Shown here piece by piece: positions 17,947 through 25,912 of a stretch of DNA of 64,000 nt; position 1 is the first letter of the stretch; each line of letters begins with the position of its first letter. Source of the stretch: Acidimicrobiales bacterium. Its GTDB lineage: Bacteria; Actinomycetota; Acidimicrobiia; Acidimicrobiales; Acidimicrobilacustridaceae. Made by a program: the position numbers and the translations under genes. The stretch covers positions 310,001-374,000 of the forward strand of contig JAGYKS010000031.1 of NCBI GenBank assembly GCA_018401565.1. The letters are read 5' to 3'. The notes beneath the pieces were generated by a model that ran no database searches, was not told the origin of the DNA, and worked only from the letters and a program-made list of their open reading frames with translations.

Positions 17947-19146
17947 TCAGCGCCACAGCACCCGACCCATCGCCAACAGGCCGGCCAGGTCGTAGATGTC
18001 GCTGTCGAAGTACGGTGCCGACGCCACCACCTCGGGCACCCGGGCGAGTTCGGCCCGCTGCTCGGCCTCGCGTGACGCCACCACCCGGTAGTTCAGGTAG
18101 CTCTCGCCCACCTCGGCCAGCACCCTGGCCACCATGTCGTCGGTGGCGTCGGGAACACCGGCCAGCGGCAGGACCGACCCGGCCAGGTCGGCAGATCCGG
18201 CCACCATGCGCGCCGCCACCTCGGCGGCACCGTCATCGAGCAGGTAGCTCGGCAGCACCTTGTTGAGCACCACACCGCCAAGGCTGAACTGCCGGGACGA
18301 CAGCGCCTCGATGAAGAACTCGGCCTCGGCCACCGGTGCCGACTCGAGCGTGGACACCACCACAAACGAGGTGCGACGGTCGGCCAGCAACCGCTCCACC
18401 GCCCGGGCCCTCTCCACGAACCCGTCGTACATGGTCTGGAACAGGATGAAGAACTCGGCGATGTCGGCCAGGAACTGGGCCCCCAGGACGGCGTCGGCCA
18501 CCCGGTAGAACGGTTTTGAGGCCACCGTCACCAGACGGGACCGGTACGGGGCGATGAGCCAGCGCAGCAACCGGCTGGAAAAGAAGTCGGCCATGCGCTC
18601 GGGGGCCTCGAGGAAATCCAGGGCGTTGCGGGTGGGTGGGGTGTCCACGATGATCAGGTCGTAGCGGCCCGAGGCGTGGATCTCGTACAACCGTTCCATG
18701 GCGATGTAGTCGTGGCTCTGGATGAACTTGCCGGTGACGTTCTGGTAGAGCGGGTTGGCCAAAATCGAGTCACGGGTCTGGTCGTCAGGAGCGTGCAGAC
18801 GCACCAGCGCATCCCAGCTCTCCTTGGTGTCGAGCATCGCCGCCCACAACTCACCGCGGGGTTCAACCCCGGCGGCGTGGAACAGCGAATCGTCGACACG
18901 CACCTCCACGTTGCCGAACCGTTCCAGCCCCAGGGCGCTGGCCAGTCGACGGGCGGGGTCCACGGTGAGCACCAGAACCTTGCCGCCCAGCTCGGCGGCT
19001 GCCATGGCACCGAGGGCGGCGGCCGTGGTGGTCTTGCCCACTCCGCCCGACCCGCACGTGACCACGATCTCCCGTGCGCTCAGGAGTTGTTCGAACGAGG
19101 CCGGTCGCTCGACGGCCGACGTTCGGTCAGCAGCGGTTCGGGCCAC
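17947..19146 (-). CDS. ArsA-family ATPase (second of a pair)
   Basis: This 399-residue ATPase has the deviant Walker A CGSGGVGKTTT, switch I VLTVDPARRLASALGL, and LIIVDTPPTRNALDFLE as the switch II region. Arsenical-pump cysteines are not evident and no arsB/arsD is near. It begins with a GTG 1 bp after the stop of the neighbouring ArsA-like gene. In mycobacteria two adjacent ArsA-like ATPases (Rv3679-Rv3680 type) form a heteromeric complex linked to redox/oxidative stress; the tandem arrangement here suggests the same architecture, but the function is inferred only. Confidence 0.82.
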   Translation of the reverse strand: MARTAADRTSAVERPASFEQLLSAREIVVTCGSGGVGKTTTAAALGAMAAAELGGKVLVLTVDPARRLASALGLERFGNVEVRVDDSLFHAAGVEPRGELWAAMLDTKESWDALVRLHAPDDQTRDSILANPLYQNVTGKFIQSHDYIAMERLYEIHASGRYDLIIVDTPPTRNALDFLEAPERMADFFSSRLLRWLIAPYRSRLVTVASKPFYRVADAVLGAQFLADIAEFFILFQTMYDGFVERARAVERLLADRRTSFVVVSTLESAPVAEAEFFIEALSSRQFSLGGVVLNKVLPSYLLDDGAAEVAARMVAGSADLAGSVLPLAGVPDATDDMVARVLAEVGESYLNYRVVASREAEQRAELARVPEVVASAPYFDSDIYDLAGLLAMGRVLWR

Positions 19147-19147
19147 G

Positions 19148-20101
19148 TCAGTACCCCAGCTCGGCAGCCAGCGAGTCGGCCACGGTGCGCGTGGCCCTCA
19201 TGCCGAAACTGCGGGTGAACAGGTAGGGGACGAACATCATGGGCACACGATCGCCGAGCTCGTCGCGCAGCCGCTCGAGGTGGCCGGCGTGGTACGTCGC
19301 AGGGTGACCGCAAGGCGGGCGGCATCGAGCACCGGCGCCACCGGGCCATCGGCGGCCGCAGCCAGCAGGCTGGCGGCCTCCGGCTCGCACAGTGCCTCGA
19401 ACACCTCCTGCTCACCACGGCCGAACAGTTCGGGCAGCACCCTGTTCACCACCACCGCCGCCAGGTCCACCTGGGTCTCGGCGGCAATGCGGTCGGCCAG
19501 CTCCACGGTCTCGGCCACCGGCATCTCTTCGGGGGCACTCACGATGACGGCTCCGGTGATTGCCGGGTCGGCGAGGATGTCGATCATCCATCGGGTCTGG
19601 TCACGTATCCGGCCCACCTTGACCAGTTCGTTGATGGCCTCGGGGGCCGCCAGCTGACCAACGACATGCCCGCTGGCCGGAGCGTCCACGACCACCAGGT
19701 CCCAGTTGCGCTCGCGCACCTCCCAGCACAGCTTGCCCACCGTGAGGATCTCCTTGACCCCCGGAGCGGCGGTGGCCACGAAGTCGAACGTCCTGGCCAA
19801 AGGACCAACCCGGGCGATGAGCGGGATCTTCAACTGCAGTGACAGGTACTCCTTGAGGGAGTCCTCGGTGTCCATGGTCATGAGCGACACCCCGGGACTG
19901 GCCTCCACGGGAGTGAACCCCGCCCGACCCGCACTCCAGCAGGTCGGCGGCATTGCCCTTGGCGTCCACCTCGCACAGCAGGACCCGCCGGCCCTGCGAC
20001 GCCGCCACCAGGGCCAGGGCGGCGGCAACGGTGGTCTTGCCCACGCCACCTTTCCCGGTGACAAACAGCAACCGGCGGTCGAGAAGGTCCACAGAGGTCA
20101 C
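19148..20101 (-). CDS. ArsA-family ATPase (first of a pair), two frame breaks
   Basis: The GTG at 20101 opens a frame with Walker A TGKGGVGKTTVAAA and LLCEVDAKGNAADLLECG. A break near 19927 (one extra T) leads to RAGFTPVEASPGVSLMTMD and LVVVDAPASGHVVGQL. A second break near 19294 (one base missing) leads to YHAGHLERLRDELGDRVPMMFVPYLFTRSFG up to the stop at 19148. Together about 317 residues. It pairs with the downstream ATPase, 1 bp away. Both breaks are probably errors because every expected motif is present. Confidence 0.78.
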
Positions 20102-20182
20102 GGGTGGTCCCAGGTCATGGGTCGGTGCGATCTGTCGGCGACCACGTCAGGCCAGCGGCCCGACGGGCCACCGACGCGGGGG

Positions 20183-20416
20183 TCAGCTGCCGAACCCGAT
20201 GCGACGTTCGGAGTCGGCACTGCCCACCTGGACCCAGGCGATGCGTGACGACGGCAGGGCGAACTCGGCGCCGTGACGGTCGGTGAGCCACAACACACCG
20301 TTGTCACCAGAAAGGGCAGCCTCGACCTTGCTGCGCACGGCGTCATGGTCGGCGTCGGCCGGCAGCTCGATCTCGATCTCTTTGGGGGTGTGCAACACAC
20401 CGATACGAACGTCCAC
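20183..20416 (-). CDS. DUF3107 family protein
   Basis: The 77-residue protein begins MDVRIGVLHTPKEIEIELPA and ends FALPSSRIAWVQVGSADSERRIGFG, the full pattern of DUF3107. The GTG at 20416 is preceded by AGGAGG with 4 nt spacing, which decides the start against an upstream ATG at 20494. DUF3107 genes are widespread in actinobacteria and of unknown function; small beta-rich proteins are predicted. It is followed by the ArsA-like pair 81 bp away, and a TAGCAT -10 and a palindrome lie upstream. Confidence 0.85.
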   Translation of the reverse strand: MDVRIGVLHTPKEIEIELPADADHDAVRSKVEAALSGDNGVLWLTDRHGAEFALPSSRIAWVQVGSADSERRIGFGS

Positions 20417-20466
20417 GGTTCCTCCTGAAAAGCAGCGCCGTGCCCCCTGATGGACGGCACCCGGCC

Positions 20467-20501
20467 ATGCTAGGCGTCGCGCCGATGGATGCATCCATCG
20501 G
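20467..20501 (-). promoter_or_regulatory. -10 hexamer and perfect 20-bp palindrome upstream of DUF3107
   Basis: TAGCAT (minus strand, 20472-20467) is a good -10. A perfect palindrome CCGATGGATGCATCCATCGG (20482-20501) covers the -35 region. It could be a repressor site, or a hairpin ending tyrS, whose stop is 18 bp away. Its position on the -35 makes an operator at least as likely. Confidence 0.5.
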
Positions 20502-20518
20502 GTGGCGGGTGGATCCGA

Positions 20519-21801
20519 TCAGCGACCGGCCACCCGGGCCACCGCCCACAGTCGTTTGCCCCGGCGCACCAACACCACGGCACCGTGCAGCAGGTCGGTG
20601 GGACCCAACGGCCGTGAGCCGTCGAAACGGTCACCGTTGACGCTCACCGCCCCGTCGCCCACGAATCGTCGGGCCTGACTGCGCGACGGGGCCAGGCCGG
20701 TGTCGACCAGGACGTCCACGATGTCCACCCCGGCGTCGAGGGCTCCGGCGTCGAGGGTGGTGGACGGAACGTCGGCCATGGCGTCATCGATCTGATCGAG
20801 ATCCAGCCCGGCCACGTCACCAGAGAACAGTGCCTGCGAGGTGTGCTCGGCCCGGGTGACGGCGTCGGCGCCGTGCAGCCGGGTGGTCAGTTCGGCGGCC
20901 AGGGCCCGCTGCCCCACACGCCCACCGGGGTCGGCCACACCCGCCTCGATGAGGCCGGTGATCTCGTCGTGGGGTCGGCAGCGAGAAAAAGCGAAGGAAG
21001 GTGTCGACCAGGTCGTCGTCGAGGTTGATCAGGAATTGGTAGAAGGCGTAGGGCGACGTTCGGTCGGCGCTCAGCCACACCGCCCCGGTCTCGGTCTTTC
21101 CGAACTTGGTGCCGTCGGCTTTGGTGACCAGTGGGCAGGTGAGGGCGTGGACATGGTCGCCGTGCACCCGGCGCACCAGGTCGGCCCCACCCACGATGTT
21201 GCCCCATTGGTCCGACGCCCCCACCTGCACGGTGACGTCGTGGGCCTGATGCAAATGGAGGTAGTCGTAGGCCTGCAGCAGGGCGTAGGAGAACTCGGTG
21301 ATAGGAGATGCCCTGTTCGCGCCCCTCGATGCGACTGCGGATCGAGTCCCGGCGCAGCAGGTCGTTCACGCTGAAGTACTTGCCCACGTCACGCAGGTAA
21401 TCCACCAGCGTCATCGGACCCAGCCAGTCCAGGTTGTCGACGTACAGGGGGTCGGGACCGTCCACGGTGGCCAGGAAGTCGCCGATGGTGCGTCGGTGCC
21501 GTTGGGCGTTGGCTTCGGTTGCCGCCGGATCCAGCAGCACCCGTTCATCAGACTTGAACGATGGGTCACCGATCTGGCCCGTCGCCCCGCCGAACAGCAC
21601 CACCGGACGATGCCCGGCGGCACGAACCCGGGCCAGCAGCGTGATGGGCAGCAGGTTGCCGATGGTGAGCGAGTCGGCGGTGGGGTCGAAGCCGCAGTAG
21701 ACGCTGCGCCCCGGTGTCGACAGGTGCTGACGCAGGCGGTCGGCATCGGTGCTTTGGTGGATGAGGCCCCGCCAGGCGAGGTCGTCGAGCAGGTCGGTCA
21801 C
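20519..21801 (-). CDS. tyrS: Tyrosyl-tRNA synthetase, two frame breaks
   Basis: From the GTG at 21801 come the class I motif [16 protein letters not shown] (HIGH region) and the tyrosine-pocket region [20 protein letters not shown] sequence. One extra base near 21296 breaks the frame; it continues as [32 protein letters not shown] and [11 protein letters not shown] (KMSKS region). A second extra base near 20972 (CCCC for CCC) leads to the S4-like C-terminal domain ending [20 protein letters not shown]. The full length of about 426 residues is normal. TyrS is essential, so both breaks are almost certainly sequence errors unless another copy exists. Confidence 0.88.
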
Positions 21802-21808
21802 ACCTGCG

Positions 21809-21814
21809 ACGCTA
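21809..21814 (-). promoter_or_regulatory. -10 hexamer for leaderless tyrS
   Basis: TAGCGT ends 7 nt before the tyrS GTG at 21801. It overlaps the TAG stop codon of the upstream hydrolase gene, so tyrS can be transcribed on its own although it lies only 10 bp downstream of that gene. Confidence 0.5.
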
Positions 21815-22657
21815 GTTGCCGCGCTGGCGGGCCACGTTCACCACATTGGTCATGATCTCGCCGAACTGGTCAGGATCGGCCAGCAGCCAGCTGTGGCTGC
21901 CGTCGACCACTACCGCCTCCTGGCCCACAGCCGACACGATGGCATCCAGCGACGCCGCCGGCATGATCTCGTCTTCATTGCCCCACAGCACCACCACCGG
22001 GAGCTGTCGGCGCTTGAGCTCCTCGAGCTCACCCAGCAGGTTGGCCTGGCGGGCGAGGGTGCCCACCCGCCAGAAACCAAGCGGGTCCCGCAGCAGGTTG
22101 CGGGCGGCGTCCTGCACGATCACCCGACCGGCGCGCAACAGGCCCGGGCGACCGGCGATGTCACCGGGAAAGCGCACGCCCCAGTCCCAGATGGGCCGGT
22201 CCACCAGGAACTCGTCGGGAGCGCCACCGGCGCCGTCGCTGCGCCACACCGCACCACCGATGGAGTTCACCAGCACCAGCAGCTGACAGTGGTCGCCGTG
22301 GTCGTGGGCGGTCTTGATGGCAACCCCACCCCCGAACGAGTGACCACCGAGGTAGTGGTCACCGCTGACACCGACGGCGGCGGCAAACTGCGCCACCCAG
22401 TCGGCGTAGCCGTCCATGGAGAACTCGGACCCCGGGAGTCTCGCCGTACCCCCGAATCCGGGAAGCGAGGGGGCCAGCACCCGCACGCCTGACGCCGCCA
22501 GCCGGCTCATGGCCCGCTTGTAGGTGTGGTCCCGCAACCCCCAGCCGTGCAGAAAGATGAACGGCATCCCTTCACCGGCCTCGCCGTAACGCGCCGGACG
22601 ACCTGCAACCCTGACGGCCTTCCACTCCAGGTGCCATCGAGGGTCAGTCGCTGCCAT
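21812..22657 (-). CDS. Alpha/beta hydrolase
   Basis: The 281-residue protein has the oxyanion-hole motif FLHGWGL, the nucleophile elbow GGHSFGGGVA with its serine, an acid in VVLWGNEDEI and the catalytic histidine near DGSHSWLLADP, a full catalytic triad. The ATG at 22657 (MAATDPRW) is preferred; an earlier in-frame start adds 12 Gly-rich residues. Substrate cannot be told from sequence. It precedes tyrS by 10 bp. Confidence 0.82.
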   Translation of the reverse strand: MAATDPRWHLEWKAVRVAGRPARYGEAGEGMPFIFLHGWGLRDHTYKRAMSRLAASGVRVLAPSLPGFGGTARLPGSEFSMDGYADWVAQFAAAVGVSGDHYLGGHSFGGGVAIKTAHDHGDHCQLLVLVNSIGGAVWRSDGAGGAPDEFLVDRPIWDWGVRFPGDIAGRPGLLRAGRVIVQDAARNLLRDPLGFWRVGTLARQANLLGELEELKRRQLPVVVLWGNEDEIMPAASLDAIVSAVGQEAVVVDGSHSWLLADPDQFGEIMTNVVNVARQRGN

Positions 22658-22776
22658 GGGGCCGCCTCCACCGTGGCGTCCACCCGGACACACGGCTCAC
22701 GCCCCCAGCATGGCGGCATCGGCCGCCGTTGCACCCGGCCGAAGGTCACAACTTGGGGCGCATGGTCGCGTGGTCA

Positions 22777-22830
22777 GCGCACGGTCGGGGCGCACGGTCG
22801 GGGCGCGCGTGGTCGGGGCGCGCTGTCGGG
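22777..22830. repeat. 13-15 bp GC-rich tandem repeat, four copies
   Basis: Four imperfect copies of GCGCACGGTCGGG lie directly downstream of the mrp stop (22835). Unlike several other gene-end repeats in this window the unit does not contain the stop codon. Confidence 0.85.
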
Positions 22831-22834
22831 GCGC

Positions 22835-23992
22835 TCAGATCAGCTTCAACTCGGGGTTGTACCGCCGCTTGGGGGCCAGCTCGGCGTCGATGGTGGTGGC
22901 GATGGCCCTGATGGCGGTGGCCGCCTCACCATCGGGATCGGTGACCATGACCGGGTTGCCGCTGTCGCTGCCCTCGCGCAGCAAGGGCGTGATGGGGATC
23001 TTGCCCAGCATCGGAACGCCCAGACGGCCGGCCAGTTCCTCTCCCCCGTCAGCGCCGAAGATCTCGTAGCGCTTGCCGTCATCACCGGTGAACCACGACA
23101 TGTTCTCGATCACGCCCTTGACGGTGAGGTTCACCTTGCGGGCCATGTACGCCGCTCGCTGCGCCACCCGCTGGGCGGCAGGCTGGGGGGTGGTGACCAC
23201 GTACACCTCTGCCCTGGGCAGGTACTGGGCCAGCGACAGCGACACGTCACCGGTGCCTGGCGGCAAGTCGACCAGCAGGTAGTCGGGGTCATCCCAGTAC
23301 ACGTCGGTGAGGAACTGTTCCAGGGCCTTGTGCAGCATTGGCCCCCGCCAGATCACCGGGGTGTCTTCCTCAGCGAAGAACCCCATGGAGATGCACCGCA
23401 CGCCGTGCATCTCCGGAGGCAGCAGCATCTGGTCAATAACCACCGGGGGGCGCACCACGCCAAGCATGCGCGGGATGGAAAAGCCATACACGTCGGCATC
23501 GATCACGGCAACCGACTTGCCCGCCTGGGCCAGTGCCACGGCCAGGTTGGTGGTCAGCGACGACTTGCCCACCCCGCCCTTGCCCGAGGCGATGAGCAGG
23601 ACCCGGGTGGTCGACGACGGGTCGGAAAACGGGATGGCCCGGCCTTCGGCATGTCCCTGGGCCGGCTGGCTTCCAGCGGTGGCGCTGGGGTCACCGTGCA
23701 ACATCTGTCGCAGCTCGGTGCGCTCGTCGTCGGTCATGACGGTGAACTCGATGGCCGCCGAATCCACTCCGTCGAGCGCCACCACTGCCTCGGTCACCCG
23801 ACGGTCGATCTCGCTGCGCAGCGGGCACCCCGAGATCGTCAGGGCCACCAGCACCGACACCGAACCGTCGGTGATGGTGACGTCGCGCACCATGCCCAGA
23901 TCCACGATGCTGCGGTGCAGCTCGGGATCGTGAACCGGTCGCAGGGCCTCAATGACCTCGTCATGAGTGGGCATGGCGGCAGGACCTGACAT
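22835..23992 (-). CDS. apbC: Mrp/ApbC-type iron-sulfur cluster carrier ATPase
   Basis: The 385-residue protein has an N-terminal MIP18-like domain (residues about 8-90), then a P-loop ATPase with the deviant Walker A IASGKGGVGKSSL, VIDADVYGFSIPRMLG and LLVDLPPGTGDVSLSLAQ. The stretch after NMSWF, where many Mrp proteins have a CxxC metal site, reads TGDDGKRYEIFG with no cysteine. The family stores and transfers Fe-S clusters. It is divergent from a small ORF and a cysteine desulfurase, so both strands serve Fe-S biology. Confidence 0.9.
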   Translation of the reverse strand: MSGPAAMPTHDEVIEALRPVHDPELHRSIVDLGMVRDVTITDGSVSVLVALTISGCPLRSEIDRRVTEAVVALDGVDSAAIEFTVMTDDERTELRQMLHGDPSATAGSQPAQGHAEGRAIPFSDPSSTTRVLLIASGKGGVGKSSLTTNLAVALAQAGKSVAVIDADVYGFSIPRMLGVVRPPVVIDQMLLPPEMHGVRCISMGFFAEEDTPVIWRGPMLHKALEQFLTDVYWDDPDYLLVDLPPGTGDVSLSLAQYLPRAEVYVVTTPQPAAQRVAQRAAYMARKVNLTVKGVIENMSWFTGDDGKRYEIFGADGGEELAGRLGVPMLGKIPITPLLREGSDSGNPVMVTDPDGEAATAIRAIATTIDAELAPKRRYNPELKLI

Positions 23993-24045
23993 ACGAACGA
24001 CGCTCCCTGGGCAGCACGAGGGGGGACTTCACCAACGACGATAGG

Positions 24046-24052
24046 TACAGTA
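24046..24052. promoter_or_regulatory. Overlapping divergent -10 elements between mrp and the small ORF/desulfurase
   Basis: The core GTACAGTAC reads TACAGT on the plus strand (24046-24051), 6 nt before a GTG at 24058, and TACTGT on the minus strand (24052-24047), about 55 nt before the mrp ATG. Both strands therefore share one nearly symmetrical -10. Confidence 0.4.
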
Positions 24053-24057
24053 CAGCC

Positions 24058-24222
24058 GTGGACGCCACCGCCCTCAGCAGTAGCGAGCGCCGCAGTGACG
24101 ACCACCACGCCCGCAACGACGTGGTCACCGCCCCGCCGTTTGCGAACGAGGCCGCCCGTGTCGCCCATGTCGCTGGTGATGGGTTCTGCGACCCGGGGCG
24201 GCGCCGTGGATCAGACTCCTGA
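24058..24222 (+). CDS. Small ORF (54 codons), possible leaderless gene
   Basis: A GTG at 24058 opens 54 codons ending at TGA 24220-24222. The product is polar, starts MDATALSSSERRSDDHHARN and has a single cysteine; no family is recognised. The support is its exact leaderless spacing from TACAGT and its place 15 bp before the cysteine desulfurase. It could be only an untranslated leader. Confidence 0.3.
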   Translation: MDATALSSSERRSDDHHARNDVVTAPPFANEAARVAHVAGDGFCDPGRRRGSDS

Positions 24223-24237
24223 ACCCGATGCGACGTC

Positions 24238-25380
24238 GTGACCCGCCACTACCTCGATCACGCCTCCACCTCGCCGCTGCGACCCCAGGCCGCCGAGGCC
24301 ATGATCGCCTATATGCAAACGTCGGCTGCCGACCCCGGCCGCATCCACCACGAGGGGCTGGCGGCCCGGGCGGCCCTCGAACACGCCCGAAGCCAGGTGG
24401 CACAGCTTCTCGGTGCCCGCCAGCGCGAGGTCGTGTTCACCAGCGGGGCCACCGAGTCGTGCGTTGCCGCCGTGTACGGCGCCGCCGAACGGGGCCGTCA
24501 TCTGGTGGTGAGTGCGGTGGAGCATTCGGCGGTGCGTCTGGCCGTCGACGCCCTCGCCCACGCCGGCACCCACGAGGTCACCGTGGTCGGGGTGGATGGG
24601 TGGGGGCGTGTCGATCCCGACGAGGTCGCCGCCGCCCTTCGTGACGACACCGCCCTGGTGGCGGTGCAATGGTCCAACCACGAGGTGGGCACCCGCCAAC
24701 CGGTGGCCGAGGTGGCCGCAGCGTGTGCCGACCACGGGGCCCTGGTGCTGGTCGACGCCGCCCAGGGCATCGGTCGTGACGAGATCGACTTCGTCGGACT
24801 CAACGTGGACCTGATGGCGGTGAGTGCCCACAAGCTGGGTGGGCCGGTTGGCATCGGCGCCCTGTGCATTCGTCGGGGGTTGCGCATCACTGCCTTGATG
24901 GTGGGTGGTGACCAGGAACGGGCCCGGCGCGCCGGCATGGAGAACGTGCCCGCTGCCGTGGGGTTCGGGGCCGCCGCCGAGGTGCTCACCGCCCCGGGAC
25001 ACCGGGCCTCCGAGGCCGCCCGGCAGCACCGCCTCAGCGAGGCACTGGCTGTCGCCACCGCCAGCATCGACGGCGTGGTGCGCTACGGCGACCCCGACAA
25101 CCGGTCACCGCATCTGGTGTGCGTGGGCATCGAGGGCATCGAGCCCCAGGCGGTGCTGATGGGTCTCGACCGTGCCGGCATCGCCGCCCATTCCGGCAGT
25201 GCATGTGCGTCCGAGGGACTTGAGCCGTCACCGGTGCTCGAGGCCATGGGGGTTGATGCCCACCGCTCGCTGCGCCTGTCGGTGGGCTGGAACTCCACTG
25301 ATGCCGACACCGACGCGCTGGCAGCGGCATTGGCGCCTACGATCGCTGATCTGCGTCAGCTCGGACAAGGAGCCCGGTGA
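24238..25380 (+). CDS. Cysteine desulfurase (NifS/IscS class)
   Basis: The 380-residue PLP enzyme begins YLDHASTSPLRPQA, has TSGATESCVAAV, the PLP lysine in MAVSAHKLGGPVGIG, VGGDQERARRAGMENV, and the active cysteine in SGSACASEGLEPSPVLEAMG. It takes sulfur from cysteine as an enzyme persulfide for Fe-S clusters or tRNA thiolation. The GTG at 24238 is the only start that keeps the full N-terminus. Divergent mrp and a downstream overlapping phosphatase are its neighbours; no iscU or mnmA is seen. Confidence 0.92.
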   Translation: MTRHYLDHASTSPLRPQAAEAMIAYMQTSAADPGRIHHEGLAARAALEHARSQVAQLLGARQREVVFTSGATESCVAAVYGAAERGRHLVVSAVEHSAVRLAVDALAHAGTHEVTVVGVDGWGRVDPDEVAAALRDDTALVAVQWSNHEVGTRQPVAEVAAACADHGALVLVDAAQGIGRDEIDFVGLNVDLMAVSAHKLGGPVGIGALCIRRGLRITALMVGGDQERARRAGMENVPAAVGFGAAAEVLTAPGHRASEAARQHRLSEALAVATASIDGVVRYGDPDNRSPHLVCVGIEGIEPQAVLMGLDRAGIAAHSGSACASEGLEPSPVLEAMGVDAHRSLRLSVGWNSTDADTDALAAALAPTIADLRQLGQGAR

Positions 25381-25859
25381 CCCTCTATCTCATTCGTCAT
25401 GCCCATGCGGGGTCCCGAAGTGCGTGGGACGCCGACGACCTCGACCGCCCGTTGAGCCCCCGGGGCTGCGAGCAGGCTGCGTACCTTTCGAAGCTGCTGG
25501 CCGGTGCCAGCCCGGTGGCAGTGTGGTCGTCCCCGGCGGTGCGATGTGTGCAAACCGTGGAGCCGGTGGCGTCGCGCCACGGCCTCACCGTCGGGATCGA
25601 GCCGCTGCTCACCGAAGGACTCGACGCCGGTGGCGCCATCAGCGTGTTGCTCGACGGCGTCACCTCAGCCGGCAACGCCGACATGGTGGCCTGCAGCCAC
25701 GGTGACCTGATTCCAAGGGCCATGAGCCTGCTCGTCAGCGACGGGCTGCACATCGACGGTCCCGAGGGTCCGGCGATGTCGAAAAAGGGGTCGATGTGGG
25801 CCATCGAGGTTGCTGACGGTCGGGCCGTGTCGGCTCGCTACCACGCCCCCGGCACCTGA
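25377..25859 (+). CDS. SixA-like histidine phosphatase family protein
   Basis: The 160-residue protein has the phosphohistidine motif LIRHAHAGSRS, AVWSSPAVRCVQTVEP and the second histidine in VACSHGDLIPRA. It is short like SixA-type phosphohistidine phosphatases. Its GTG overlaps the desulfurase stop (GTGA), so it is translationally coupled to it. Substrate unknown. Confidence 0.85.
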   Translation: MTLYLIRHAHAGSRSAWDADDLDRPLSPRGCEQAAYLSKLLAGASPVAVWSSPAVRCVQTVEPVASRHGLTVGIEPLLTEGLDAGGAISVLLDGVTSAGNADMVACSHGDLIPRAMSLLVSDGLHIDGPEGPAMSKKGSMWAIEVADGRAVSARYHAPGT

Positions 25860-25912
25860 CCAACGCCACCGGCAGGTTGGGCCCGCCCGACCAGATCCGG
25901 CTGAGCCTGCAA

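Noticed and set aside
17947..19146. Arsenite-pump ATPase
   Set aside because: No arsenic resistance genes or clear metal-binding cysteines; the tandem-pair architecture fits the non-arsenic actinobacterial family.
22526..23989. Plus-strand open frame of 487 codons over mrp
   Set aside because: It lies opposite the well-supported mrp gene and is rich in His, Gly and Arg without any domain.
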